Notes under the pieces: model-generated
Databases searched by the model: none
The model's input: the letters and a program-made list of their open reading frames with translations, nothing else
Told to the model about the DNA's origin: nothing
Shown here: positions 53,876 through 62,382 of the stretch, piece after piece
Position numbering within the stretch: the stretch's first letter is position 1
Layout: every line of letters begins with the position of its first letter
Source: Bacteroidaceae bacterium
GTDB lineage: Bacteria > Bacteroidota > Bacteroidia > Bacteroidales > Bacteroidaceae
Direction of reading: 5' to 3'
Assembly: GCA_017536695.1 (NCBI GenBank)
Contig: JAFXGX010000074.1
Location: 1-64,000, forward strand
DNA length: 64,000 nt
Translations under genes and position numbers: made by a program

Positions 53876-55576
53876 ATGAAAGCACCATTCAGAATCCTCG
53901 TCATTGCAATGATTCTTGCAAATGCATCTGCCACCTATGCGCAGAAATATCTACGCACTATCAGCATGATATCCTATGAGTATGCCAAAAGTATGAGACA
54001 GAGGAATGTGGGATTTTTAAGGATACCACAGGGGGCAAAGTCACAGATTCCGCAAGTCACAACACCGCCAATACTCCGTTTGAATGAGGCCCTTGACACA
54101 AGTCTGCTTCATTTCAGAACAGTTCCTAAAATTAAAATGAACTCCCTGCTATTACCAAACGGCAAGTTGATAAAAGAACAGAAGGATGCAACGATAGAGA
54201 GATACAAGAATGTGTGTAAGGATTATAATGACCCTCACATCAACACAAGCGAAAGACTCCTGATTATTGGACAGGATGCTGCAAAGTTTGGACTTGACAG
54301 CATCTCGAATGATTGTTTCAGGAAATACACCGATAGATACTCACACACCCCTACCATAGTATATGAAAGCATAAACGCATATGAGAAGGCTATGGCAAGC
54401 AGACCTCTCGAAATTAGATGCATTGTAAGATACATGTCTGAGATATTGGACAACGCAATTGTCGGAGTAGCAAATGACATATACACCTACACAATTGATG
54501 CCACAGACAGCCTGACAAAACCCAGGATATTCAAAGAGTGCATGGGGCTCAAGTTCATCGCCAACAGATATGCCCCCAATAAGGCTCCATTCATGGCGGC
54601 TCTTTCAAAAATCATGATTCCGGCTAGCGACAGTACCAATTGCAAGGCCATGATAGACGCGGCACAGCTGTTCCTGCACAGCAAGGGGATGAATGTGGAT
54701 GATGCAGAGCACTGCCTGTTTTATATCTCAAGCGCACTGCTCATGCATTCATACAATGATTTTGCCTGCAGGAAGATGATTCTTGACTTTCATGATGATG
54801 TCACCATGACAGGATATATAAAAGGGAATATCTACTGGATTTTCATTCTCTACAGGACCGCACTCGAGAATGCCGATGAGAGAGTAGGCAAATATCATGC
54901 CATGGGCTACAGTCTGGACGGTAATATTTTCGAGGAAGAGTTTAAAAAATACCATACCGCCATATACCGGTATGTCCTGGAGAACCCCGGCGAAACAGAA
55001 CTGCTGGAATATCTTTGGGGCATAAGCGGCAGCAACATCCATTTCTGCGCAGACTTCTTTGACAATTGCATGGATTATCTTTATGAGAATTACCCCAGAA
55101 GAGACAGCCTCTATGTAGATGAGGAGCAGAGCGCATACAGGGATGCGATTATCGGGATAATTGAAAAGAACAGTTCCGTCACAGCACAGCAGGACTCATC
55201 GGAGGTTCTAATCTCGGAGTTCCTTACGGCAGCCACAAACAAGTGTTACAAGTCATCGGCAGCGAAAGGACGCGCACAGATGAAGAATTTGTACGACAGA
55301 TTGTGGGAAAAGGGGAAAAAAGCCGAATACAGTGCCATACTTGTTGCAGTCTGCATCAACCATGCCGGCAGTCTACAATACGGAGAAGGGAAGAAGAAAG
55401 AGGCATACAAAATACTCAAATCCACGCTGTCATACATTGAGGATAGGCAACATGCAGTTGACGACATTGCAAAGATAGCCCTGGAGGAGATTATCACAAG
55501 CTGCAATGAATTAGGCAAGAAGAAAACCGCCCAAAAAGCGAAAGAGTTGCTTGACAGGCTTTTCCCGGAAGTATAA
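53876..55576 (+). CDS. secreted protein of unknown function
   Basis: 566 residues from ATG 53876 (KAPFRILVIAMILANASATYAQ signal peptide). The upstream 11 codons are low-complexity and rejected. The mature part is mostly helical, with Cys-containing segments and repeated 'A..Y' helices (SYEYAKSMRQRN, ISSALLMHSYNDFACRKMIL, ALEEIITSCNELGKKKTAQK), suggesting a TPR/alpha-solenoid scaffold. I recognise no domain. Codon use is A+T-richer than in mfd. No sorting tail or lipobox, so probably periplasmic or released. Ended by a 52-bp palindrome. Confidence 0.7.
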   Translation: MKAPFRILVIAMILANASATYAQKYLRTISMISYEYAKSMRQRNVGFLRIPQGAKSQIPQVTTPPILRLNEALDTSLLHFRTVPKIKMNSLLLPNGKLIKEQKDATIERYKNVCKDYNDPHINTSERLLIIGQDAAKFGLDSISNDCFRKYTDRYSHTPTIVYESINAYEKAMASRPLEIRCIVRYMSEILDNAIVGVANDIYTYTIDATDSLTKPRIFKECMGLKFIANRYAPNKAPFMAALSKIMIPASDSTNCKAMIDAAQLFLHSKGMNVDDAEHCLFYISSALLMHSYNDFACRKMILDFHDDVTMTGYIKGNIYWIFILYRTALENADERVGKYHAMGYSLDGNIFEEEFKKYHTAIYRYVLENPGETELLEYLWGISGSNIHFCADFFDNCMDYLYENYPRRDSLYVDEEQSAYRDAIIGIIEKNSSVTAQQDSSEVLISEFLTAATNKCYKSSAAKGRAQMKNLYDRLWEKGKKAEYSAILVAVCINHAGSLQYGEGKKKEAYKILKSTLSYIEDRQHAVDDIAKIALEEIITSCNELGKKKTAQKAKELLDRLFPEV

Positions 55577-55578
55577 GC

Positions 55579-55630
55579 AATTGATAAAAAGCAAAGAGAC
55601 CGCGCGCGGTCTCTTTGCTTTTTATCAATT
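55579..55630 (+). terminator. 52-bp perfect palindromic terminator
   Basis: Perfect palindrome with core GACCGCGCGCGGTC and outer A/T arms ending in TTTTTATCAATT. It stops transcription of the orphan secreted gene. Its right arm also contains the TTTG -33 element (55614-55617) of the next gene. Confidence 0.85.
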
Positions 55631-55644
55631 ATTCACTATCTTCG
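55614..55644 (+). promoter_or_regulatory. promoter for the C1B peptidase gene
   Basis: TTTG (55614-55617), 19-nt spacer, TATCTTCG (55637-55644, one mismatch to TAnnTTTG). Overlaps the terminator hairpin. Confidence 0.5.
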
Positions 55645-55673
55645 CAAAAGGAAATAAAACCAAATACGACAAT

Positions 55674-57080
55674 ATGAAAAAGAGAACACTTTTTGGCTGC
55701 ATTGCAGCGATGCTGCTGTCGACAGGCGCGATGGCACAGAACAACAATGGCGGCATTGACGCACAGATGCTTCAGGAGCTGAAGGAGAGCTATACACCGA
55801 CAGGTACCGAGAAGGCACTCCAGAACATAATGCTGGCAAACTCAGTCAAGGTTCTTTCGGTCAACCAGGAGAACCTCAACGAAATGGATACCCACTTCAG
55901 CCACAGCGTGAATTCAAAGGGCATTACCGACCAGAAATCATCGGGCCGATGCTGGCTGTTCACAGGTATGAACGTGCTTCGTGCAAAAATGATTGCCAGC
56001 GAGAACCTAGGTGCATTCGAGTTCTCACAGGTATACAATTTCTTCTACGACCAGCTGGAGAAGTCAAACCTTTTCCTTCAGGGAGTAATAGACACACGCA
56101 AGAAGCCTTTTGATGACCGCACAGTAGAGTGGCTCTTCAAACACCCGTTGAGCGACGGCGGTACCTTCACCGGCGTTGCCGACCTCATTGCCAAATATGG
56201 TGTTGTGCCCAAGGGCGTGATGAAAGAGAGCTACACAAGCGACAACACTAGCGCATTCTCGGCACTGCTCATAACCAAACTGCGCGAGTTCGGACTCGAG
56301 CTTCGCGAGGCACACGAGAACGGTGCAAAGGAGAAGAAACTGCTCGACATCAAGAAGGAGCAGCTGAAAGTCGTATACAAGATGCTTGCACAGGTTTACG
56401 GGGTTCCGCCCACAGAGTTCACATGGGCACCTAAGGATGCGAACGGCAAGTACCGCGAGGAGCCTCAGCTGTATACTCCCAAGAGCTTCTACCAGAAATT
56501 CCTGAACATAAACATGCAGGATGACTATGTTATGTTCATGAACGACCCTACCCGTCCCTACTGGAAAAGCTATGAGATTGAGTATGACCGTCATCTGTAC
56601 GATGGCCACAACTGGCTCTACATCAACCTGCCTCTTGATGAAATCAAGAAAATGGCCATCGCATCAATCAAGGACAGCACAATGATGTACTTCTCTTGCG
56701 ACGTGGGCAAGTTCCTTGACTCAAAGCGCGGAACACTCGACATCAACAATTACAACTATGGCGAGCTATTCGGTATTGAGTTCGGCATGGACAAGCGTGA
56801 GAGAGTGATGACTTTTGACAGCGGTTCATCACATGCGATGACCTTGAAGGCTGTTGACCTTGACAAGGATGGCAACCCAATAAAATGGCAGGTAGAGAAC
56901 AGCTGGGGTGCAAGTTCAGGATTCCACGGCACACTCATAATGACCGATGAATGGTTCAATGAGTATATGTTCCGCCTGGTTGTAGACAAGAAGTATATCC
57001 CGGCAAATATCCTCAAAGTTCTTGATGAGAAGCCGACAATGCTTCCCGCTTGGGACCCGATGTTCATGCCCGAGGAATAA
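55674..57080 (+). CDS. secreted C1B cysteine peptidase (bleomycin hydrolase/PepC family)
   Basis: 468 residues from ATG 55674 (MKKRTLFGCIAAMLLSTGAM, then AQ), giving a signal peptide. Papain-like triad: Cys93 in DQKSSGRCWLFTGMNVLRAK, His387 in FDSGSSHAMTLKAVD and Asn409 in WQVENSWGASSGF. The family (aminopeptidase C) is cytosolic in most bacteria, while Bacteroidota carry exported versions like this one. It probably trims peptides in the periplasm or outside. The C-terminus (MFMPEE) blocks part of the active site in relatives, giving aminopeptidase behaviour. Confidence 0.92.
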   Translation: MKKRTLFGCIAAMLLSTGAMAQNNNGGIDAQMLQELKESYTPTGTEKALQNIMLANSVKVLSVNQENLNEMDTHFSHSVNSKGITDQKSSGRCWLFTGMNVLRAKMIASENLGAFEFSQVYNFFYDQLEKSNLFLQGVIDTRKKPFDDRTVEWLFKHPLSDGGTFTGVADLIAKYGVVPKGVMKESYTSDNTSAFSALLITKLREFGLELREAHENGAKEKKLLDIKKEQLKVVYKMLAQVYGVPPTEFTWAPKDANGKYREEPQLYTPKSFYQKFLNINMQDDYVMFMNDPTRPYWKSYEIEYDRHLYDGHNWLYINLPLDEIKKMAIASIKDSTMMYFSCDVGKFLDSKRGTLDINNYNYGELFGIEFGMDKRERVMTFDSGSSHAMTLKAVDLDKDGNPIKWQVENSWGASSGFHGTLIMTDEWFNEYMFRLVVDKKYIPANILKVLDEKPTMLPAWDPMFMPEE

Positions 57081-57100
57081 TTTGACAACTGGTTGTCAAA
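57081..57100 (+). terminator. short hairpin directly after the peptidase stop
   Basis: 9-bp stem TTTGACAAC/GTTGTCAAA with a 2-nt loop, starting on the base after TAA. No T-run, so a weak terminator or a 3'-end stabiliser. Confidence 0.5.
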
Positions 57101-57213
57101 TTATCGACAGGCCGAGCAGCAATAGTCACGCGTAGCACAGGCAACGCTTGTGCCGCGTGGGATGCGGAAAGCAAGGCTTGCCAATATTTATAGACAAGCC
57201 GAGCAGCAATTAT

Positions 57214-57379
57214 TAACGTGAGTTCGATATAACATATTATACTGAATTATTGCATATTTGTCATTCTGAACGAATGTGAAGAATCTCTTATTTCGCGATA
57301 TTTTTGAGATCCCTCGTCGCTGCGCTCTGTCGGGATGACAGATTCGCGATTCGGTTGAACTTATATCGAACTCACGTTA
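57214..57379. mobile_element. candidate MITE with 19-bp terminal inverted repeats
   Basis: Perfect 19-bp inverted repeats: TAACGTGAGTTCGATATAA at 57214-57232 and its complement at 57361-57379. They are flanked by TTAT on both sides (57210-57213 and 57380-57383), consistent with a 4-bp target duplication. The 166-bp body has no gene. It contains a second imperfect inverted repeat (TGTCATTCTGA at 57259 and TCGGGATGACA at 57330-57340), of a type widespread between Bacteroidota genes. It would need a transposase supplied elsewhere. Confidence 0.6.
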
Positions 57380-57428
57380 TTATTACGGAGCAAGAGAGAA
57401 TTTCAGTTCTCTCTTGCTCCGTAATAAT
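57379..57428. terminator. 22-bp hairpin next to the candidate MITE
   Basis: 22-bp perfect stem (57379-57400 and 57407-57428) with a 6-nt loop. Core CGGAGCAAGAGAGAA. It resembles the other long bidirectional terminators in this window but stands about 300 nt from the nearest upstream stop, so the MITE may have been inserted between the peptidase gene and its terminator. Confidence 0.6.
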
Positions 57429-57667
57429 GTATAACATTAAAGTTTCTCTCGTTCGTTCGCTTTTCGTAACAAGCAGGTCACAAACGATGTCTGCGTAGCC
57501 TGTGACCTATCACTGTCCGATTCCCGAATGCTCAACCGCAAACGGTTTTACCTTTCCGTTTTCAGATTTCAGGTTTTACCTTTAAGTCCGCCCAACTATT
57601 GATAAAGCCGATAGATATCTTCTGTTTTAACTCTAAATCACAAATGACACATAGTTAAAAAAGATTG

Positions 57668-57675
57668 TACTTTTG
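57668..57675 (+). promoter_or_regulatory. candidate -7 element for nhaA (TACTTTTG)
   Basis: Exact TAnnTTTG, 30 nt before the nhaA ATG. No clear -33 element. Confidence 0.5.
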
Positions 57676-57704
57676 CATTCTTAATTAAAAAACAGAAGCA
57701 CAGA

Positions 57705-59048
57705 ATGAAAAACAACTACAGTTTCATTAGCATGATAAGAAGGTACGTCAATACAAGCGGCGTACTTATAGTAATGACCATACTGGCGCTCATAGTTGCA
57801 AACTCGCCCTTGAAAGATGAATACTTCAGGTTCTGGCAGCAGGAGGTAACGCTCTCAATAGGCAGTTTCAATCTCTTCAACCACAACGGGCACACAATGA
57901 CGCTGATGCAGGTCATCAATGACTTCCTTATGGCGATATTCTTCCTTTCAGTAGGACTGGAGATAAAACGGGAGATTCTTGTCGGCGAGCTCTCGACACG
58001 GCAGAAAGCCCTTCTGCCTATTATCGGTGCATGTGGCGGAATGCTCATACCAGTGCTATTCTTCTGGCTCCTATGCCCCAATGACCCCGATATGCTTCGC
58101 GGAGTGGCGATACCAATGGCAACAGACATCGCATTCTCGTTGGGCGTACTGTCTATCTTCAGCAGCAGGGTACCACTGGGTCTGAAAATGTTCCTCGCGG
58201 CACTTGCCGTCGCTGATGACCTTGGAGGAATTATTGTCATTGCTATATTCTACTCTACAAGCCTTGAATACTCATACATTCTCATCGCACTGGCATGCAC
58301 CGCTCTGCTGGTTCTTGGAAACTCCATGAGAATAATGAAGAAATCATTCTATCTGGCAGTGGGGATTGTACTCTGGTACGCTATGCTGAATTCAGGAATA
58401 CATGCCACAATAGCCGGTGTGATAGTGGCTTTCTGCGTGCCGGCATCTCAGCGCAAGGGGTCGGCACACTACATCGAACGCATACGCGAGAACATCAGCA
58501 CCTTCCCTGTGACAAGCGTTGACGGCAAGCACCATACGATGATTCTGACGCACAACGACATACATAAACTCAAGTGTATTGAATCGGCTGCAGACAAGCT
58601 TATCAGCCCGCTGCAGGAACTTGAAGACAACCTTTACAAGATTATCGGTTATATTGTTATACCTCTGTTCGCTTTCGCGAATGTGGGAATCGACCTTTCC
58701 TCGATGAGCCTTGACAGCATGGCAGGAGGCGTGGGATTGCCCGTAATGATTGGTCTCGTCCTTGGCAAGTTCGTTGGAGTGTTCTCATTCTCCTGGGCTG
58801 CGATAATGTGCAGGATTGTCCAATTGCCCGAAGGTTGTAACTGGAAAGCCTTCGCATCGGTATGCATGCTGTGCGGTATCGGACTTACTGTCTCAATCTT
58901 CATTGCTGACCTATCATATGCCTCGCTTGGAGAGGCCGGCGCACAAATGCTTAATCAGGCAAAGCTGGGAATCCTCTGCGGTTCACTGATTTCGGCAATC
59001 ATAGGCTGCTTCTTGCTCAACCGCTACCTGCCACGAAAGTGCGAATAA
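57705..59048 (+). CDS. nhaA: Na+/H+ antiporter NhaA
   Basis: 447 residues, about 12 hydrophobic segments. Family features: INDFLMAIFFLSVGLEIKRE, PMATDIAFSLGVLSIF, and the ion-binding Asp pair in LAVADDLGGIIVIAIFY. A soluble-looking loop at about 255-310 (YIERIRENISTFPVTSVDGK) is longer than in the E. coli protein (388 residues). It exports Na+ in exchange for protons, for pH and salt balance. Monocistronic. Confidence 0.94.
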   Translation: MKNNYSFISMIRRYVNTSGVLIVMTILALIVANSPLKDEYFRFWQQEVTLSIGSFNLFNHNGHTMTLMQVINDFLMAIFFLSVGLEIKREILVGELSTRQKALLPIIGACGGMLIPVLFFWLLCPNDPDMLRGVAIPMATDIAFSLGVLSIFSSRVPLGLKMFLAALAVADDLGGIIVIAIFYSTSLEYSYILIALACTALLVLGNSMRIMKKSFYLAVGIVLWYAMLNSGIHATIAGVIVAFCVPASQRKGSAHYIERIRENISTFPVTSVDGKHHTMILTHNDIHKLKCIESAADKLISPLQELEDNLYKIIGYIVIPLFAFANVGIDLSSMSLDSMAGGVGLPVMIGLVLGKFVGVFSFSWAAIMCRIVQLPEGCNWKAFASVCMLCGIGLTVSIFIADLSYASLGEAGAQMLNQAKLGILCGSLISAIIGCFLLNRYLPRKCE

Positions 59049-59095
59049 AGATAAAATTTTTACATATGCTACAAATGTTATTTCAAGAAAAAACA

Positions 59096-59103
59096 TATAT
59101 TTG
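59096..59103 (+). promoter_or_regulatory. candidate -7 element (TATATTTG)
   Basis: Exact match, 32 nt before the ATG at 59136. Confidence 0.45.
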
Positions 59104-59135
59104 CAAATAGTTAAATACTATAATGAAACAACTAC

Positions 59136-60344
59136 ATGACTACAAGAAAACTTGACACGTTCCTGGATTATTGCCTATGGGCATTGTTCATTCTTCTTGG
59201 TATAGGAAGTTACTTCTTATGCGATTCAATCAAAGCACCTGAATTCGAACCAGTTGAAACATCTGTACAGATGCCGTACGTATACTCATCAGCAGATGGC
59301 GAAAAATATGATTCGTATTATCAGTTAGCATGGAAACATGAAGCATTCTCTTCGCCGACAGTTGCCGCCTATGACCCCAAGAATGGCAGCAATGCGACTT
59401 TCAAGGATGAATATATCGAAGAATACAAGGCTGTTATGCCCGAAAGCCAATATCCATTCTATACACGATGGACGTGGGCAATTCTCGCCGTGCTTGTCAT
59501 TGCTGCAGCATTCTTCTCATACTGGGTCGGCGGTTTCATAAGAGACCTCATACTCTACATTACATTAAAGTTCAATAACAGGTTTGCCGATTGTGCCTAC
59601 TTCCTCTACGAAAGCAGGGTCGCATTCAAAGGACAGGTACGTCAACTTGTCAGGAAAAACATCGGCATATATATAAACACCAAATCACAGGAGCTGTTCC
59701 GGAAATACAATCCTGGCTTTGCAAGTTTACTTGTATATTTTCTCAAGCAGGTTCAGGTAAGTGGCGATACAGATATTGTATACTATCTCACGTACAGCAA
59801 CCTCACGACGGACCACAAGAGTTATCTGGGACGTCTCCGCAGCTACTGGGATGGACAGATAGGCAAAAGCGCAGACGCCGAGAAGAACGTAAGAGTTCTA
59901 AATGAGATGATTAACGGAACTTATCTGTCTATAAACCTTCTTCTCAATGAAGAGGATATTGTAAATTCTGTAAACAACCAGCTAAACCATCTGTTTGAAA
60001 AGATTCTTGGTGGCAAAGTATTGAAGTTCAGCGGTGCAAAAAGCTCGTATGCCAAGGCGAGAAAGATGCCTAACAGGATATTCATTGACATAAACGTAAG
60101 AAACCATACCAACACATTTACATGGTCCGGTTCAGCCGTTCCAAGCGGGACAAGTATTCCAGGTATTCAGATTGAGTTCAAGATATTCCATTATCTAAAC
60201 GGCACCGAACAGGTTCTATGGAACAAGTATCTGACACCTGTGTGCACTTACACAGCAAAAGATGAAGAGTTCGCTAGCTCAGAACTTTACAAGAGAATGG
60301 TAAATGAGACTATCAACTCATTCGAGAACAACGGAAAGTCATAA
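59136..60344 (+). CDS. two-helix membrane protein of unknown function
   Basis: 402 residues. Helix at about 11-31 (DYCLWALFILLGIGSYFLCD), an extracytoplasmic loop of about 80 residues (Tyr/Ala-rich, KHEAFSSPTVAAYDPKNGSN), a second helix at about 110-135 (WTWAILAVLVIAAAFFSYWV), then a ~265-residue cytoplasmic domain. The latter begins with helices (ITLKFNNRFADCAYFLYESR) and ends in a beta-rich part (NRIFIDINVRNHTNTFTWSG, IQIEFKIFHYLNGTEQVLWN). I recognise no family. Its stop shares a base with the next start, so the pair is translationally coupled. Confidence 0.7.
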   Translation: MTTRKLDTFLDYCLWALFILLGIGSYFLCDSIKAPEFEPVETSVQMPYVYSSADGEKYDSYYQLAWKHEAFSSPTVAAYDPKNGSNATFKDEYIEEYKAVMPESQYPFYTRWTWAILAVLVIAAAFFSYWVGGFIRDLILYITLKFNNRFADCAYFLYESRVAFKGQVRQLVRKNIGIYINTKSQELFRKYNPGFASLLVYFLKQVQVSGDTDIVYYLTYSNLTTDHKSYLGRLRSYWDGQIGKSADAEKNVRVLNEMINGTYLSINLLLNEEDIVNSVNNQLNHLFEKILGGKVLKFSGAKSSYAKARKMPNRIFIDINVRNHTNTFTWSGSAVPSGTSIPGIQIEFKIFHYLNGTEQVLWNKYLTPVCTYTAKDEEFASSELYKRMVNETINSFENNGKS

Positions 60345-61114
60345 TGGGACGCAATATATTATATATTCTGCTTTTGGCTGTCGGCATATCCGTTCAGGAT
60401 GTCAAGGGCTACGAGTACACCGACTCCCTGACAAGCATCACACTAACCCTCCCTGATAGTGCAGACATTGAGCATAAACAAGGTTTTCAGAGAGCAAGGA
60501 TAAAATTAGAGAAGTCAGACATTGACATCTACTCCATGAAAAGCCAGAACGGCACCCAGTTCTCCTGGGAACGGGTAAACAGTTTTGACAACAACAGGAA
60601 GTACGGCGAGCTGGTAAGGTATGAACGCATGCCGAATGGAATTGACGGCTGGATAAGGTATTACTCCGCGAAAGACAAAAGGGGACGTCAATACACGACC
60701 TGTGTGGTACTTCTCAGAGGAAAGAACTATGCATTCTACATGACAGAGTCGGTCTACAACGAGGAAGATCTCTCTATCACAGATATTTTGGAGACCGCAT
60801 CCTTCCCGACCGAATTCAACAAGAAGAAGATACTGGTCCCCAGTTGGTTGGCATGGACAATATATGCCCTGCTTGCTTTCTCGCAAGTGATATTCTTTCC
60901 ACTGTTGAAAAAGGTTTCTAAGAGAACGTATATAGTGATTGCAATCTTTGCAGTGATTGCCGCCTTGCTTTGGAGCGTGTTTATTCTAGACAAAGGTTGG
61001 GTTGCAATATTGATTGCTCTCGGATGCGCAGCTTTCTGGGGCATCACTTACAATTGCAACTCATGGAAAGAAGCCTTTGAAAAGATAATGAACGAAATCG
61101 GCAAATCGAGTTGA
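60344..61114 (+). CDS. exported protein with C-terminal membrane helices, unknown
   Basis: 256 residues. Signal peptide MGRNILYILLLAVGISVQDVKG, then a ~145-residue extracytoplasmic domain with beta character (DSLTSITLTLPDSADIEHKQ, YTTCVVLLRGKNYAFYMTES). Three closely packed helices follow (about 163-182, 188-208 and 212-232: PSWLAWTIYALLAFSQVIFF, RTYIVIAIFAVIAALLWSVF, WVAILIALGCAAFWGITYNC), with a short amphipathic tail. No known family. Partner of the preceding gene. Confidence 0.7.
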   Translation: MGRNILYILLLAVGISVQDVKGYEYTDSLTSITLTLPDSADIEHKQGFQRARIKLEKSDIDIYSMKSQNGTQFSWERVNSFDNNRKYGELVRYERMPNGIDGWIRYYSAKDKRGRQYTTCVVLLRGKNYAFYMTESVYNEEDLSITDILETASFPTEFNKKKILVPSWLAWTIYALLAFSQVIFFPLLKKVSKRTYIVIAIFAVIAALLWSVFILDKGWVAILIALGCAAFWGITYNCNSWKEAFEKIMNEIGKSS

Positions 61115-61125
61115 AAGTATACAAC

Positions 61126-62130
61126 TCAATACTCCCGCACATTCGCCAGACGCCAAACACAAAGGCATGCAGCTCGGGCGATATCGGTAAGTTTGGGATA
61201 ATTTATCTTGTCGGCGCTGTCTGACGGACGATGATAATCGGGGTGCCCCTCTGTGTGATACCACACTATGGGCACTCCTTTTCTTGCAAATGGAGTGTTG
61301 TCACTGCCACCGATAAGGTTCTCCGACGCATTATAGAACGGAGCGAACCTGAAATCATGCTTCTTTACATCCTTCTTGAGCCACTCGCCGAAAAGCGGAT
61401 TGCCGGCACTGTACATATAGCTCAAATGCCCAGGATTCTCGGCCGGACCACGCCCTACCATATCAAAATTCATATAGGCAGAAATTTCCGATAAAAAGGG
61501 GCATTTCTTCACAAAGAACCTTGAACCGAGGAGTCCCTTCTCCTCGCCGTCCCACAGAGCGAAGATTATGGTTCGGCGCGGTTGCTTGCCCGACATCTTT
61601 ATTGCTCTTGCAATCATCATAACAGCTGCGACACCCGAAGCATTGTCATCGGCTCCGTTAAAGCAGACATCCCCTACCAGGGTAGAGTCAATGCCCAAAT
61701 GGTCGTAATGCGCACCTACAACGACAAAACCCTCTTCCTTACCTGGAATTACTCCGAGCACATTCTTCATGGAACGGTTCTCATTGCCGTCCTCAACCAG
61801 TCCCGAGATGTCGAGATCAGCCTCCGTAACCCAACTGTTGCCGTTCTTTGCCGCAAGGAAATGCTGGTAATAACCTTCCTTGTCAAAAGGCTCGATGCCC
61901 CACTCCTTAAACATTGAAACTATGTACTCGGCTGCAATATTACCGCCACGGGTTCCCGCATCGCGTCCTTCCAGCATATCGCTTGCAAGATAGCCTACAA
62001 TATTCTCGGTACGTTCTTCGGTAATGCTTGAAAGCCATTTTGTCGGAAACTTCTGCGCATGGGCAGATTCTGTAACTGAGAGCAATGCCGTACAGACAAA
62101 CAGAACAAGAATTATTCTCACCTTTTTCAT
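61126..62130 (-). CDS. secreted M28 zinc aminopeptidase
   Basis: 334 residues from ATG 62130 (MKKVRIILVLFVCTALLSVT, signal peptide to AHAQ). ATG 62139 is possible. Co-catalytic zinc ligands as in M28: His in VVGAHYDHLG, Asp in FNGADDNASGVA, Glu pair in LWDGEEKGLLGS, Asp in MNFDMVGRG, and His in TEGHPDYHRPSDSADKI. It removes N-terminal residues from peptides in the periplasm or outside the cell. Convergent with the membrane module at 59136-61114, with only 11 nt between stops. Confidence 0.92.
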   Translation of the reverse strand: MKKVRIILVLFVCTALLSVTESAHAQKFPTKWLSSITEERTENIVGYLASDMLEGRDAGTRGGNIAAEYIVSMFKEWGIEPFDKEGYYQHFLAAKNGNSWVTEADLDISGLVEDGNENRSMKNVLGVIPGKEEGFVVVGAHYDHLGIDSTLVGDVCFNGADDNASGVAAVMMIARAIKMSGKQPRRTIIFALWDGEEKGLLGSRFFVKKCPFLSEISAYMNFDMVGRGPAENPGHLSYMYSAGNPLFGEWLKKDVKKHDFRFAPFYNASENLIGGSDNTPFARKGVPIVWYHTEGHPDYHRPSDSADKINYPKLTDIARAACLCVWRLANVREY

Positions 62131-62319
62131 GCCATTCATTTTTTCGGTAAACATAGCACTTTTTTCACACAAAGCAATATTTTTTCCCAAACTCTTTACA
62201 AAAGCCACTCCTCCCCACCCCACAAGGTACTACAACAATATATTTATTCTCAGCAGAATAACTCCGAAACAAGATATCAACAGATTGTTGAAAACTTTAT
62301 CAAAAAATATTCTGCCCAT

Positions 62320-62353
62320 TTTGTGGGGAATTGTGGGGAATTGTGTAATTTTG
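62320..62353 (+). promoter_or_regulatory. mraZ promoter with MraZ-binding repeats
   Basis: TTTG (62320-62323) and TAATTTTG (62346-62353) form a -33/-7 pair with a 22-nt spacer. Inside it lie TGGGG repeats at 62324-62328 and 62334-62338, exactly 10 bp apart (TGGGGAATTG twice), then a degenerate TGTAA at 62344. This is the known MraZ operator layout (TGGG(N) with 5-nt gaps), so self-repression of the dcw cluster is expected. Confidence 0.75.
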
Positions 62354-62382
62354 GAACAAAATATTTAATTTAGAGATAAAAG

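Larger units (their letters stand above)
57101..57704. repeat. repeat-rich intergenic region, no gene
   Basis: 604 bases without a credible gene. Contents: an 18-nt direct repeat GACA(G/A)GCCGAGCAGCAAT at 57106 and 57193; a hairpin about 57127-57159 (CACGCG..GCACA/TGTGC..CGCGTG); a candidate MITE at 57214-57379; a 22-bp hairpin at 57379-57428; an inverted repeat AGGTCACA/TGTGACCT (57475-57482 and 57501-57508); and GGTTTTACCTTT twice (57544 and 57572). The nhaA promoter is at the right end. Confidence 0.7.

Noticed and set aside
57259..57340. Riboswitch or small RNA before nhaA
   Set aside because: The inverted-repeat structure matches a dispersed repeat/MITE rather than a known sensor, and it lies over 300 nt before nhaA.
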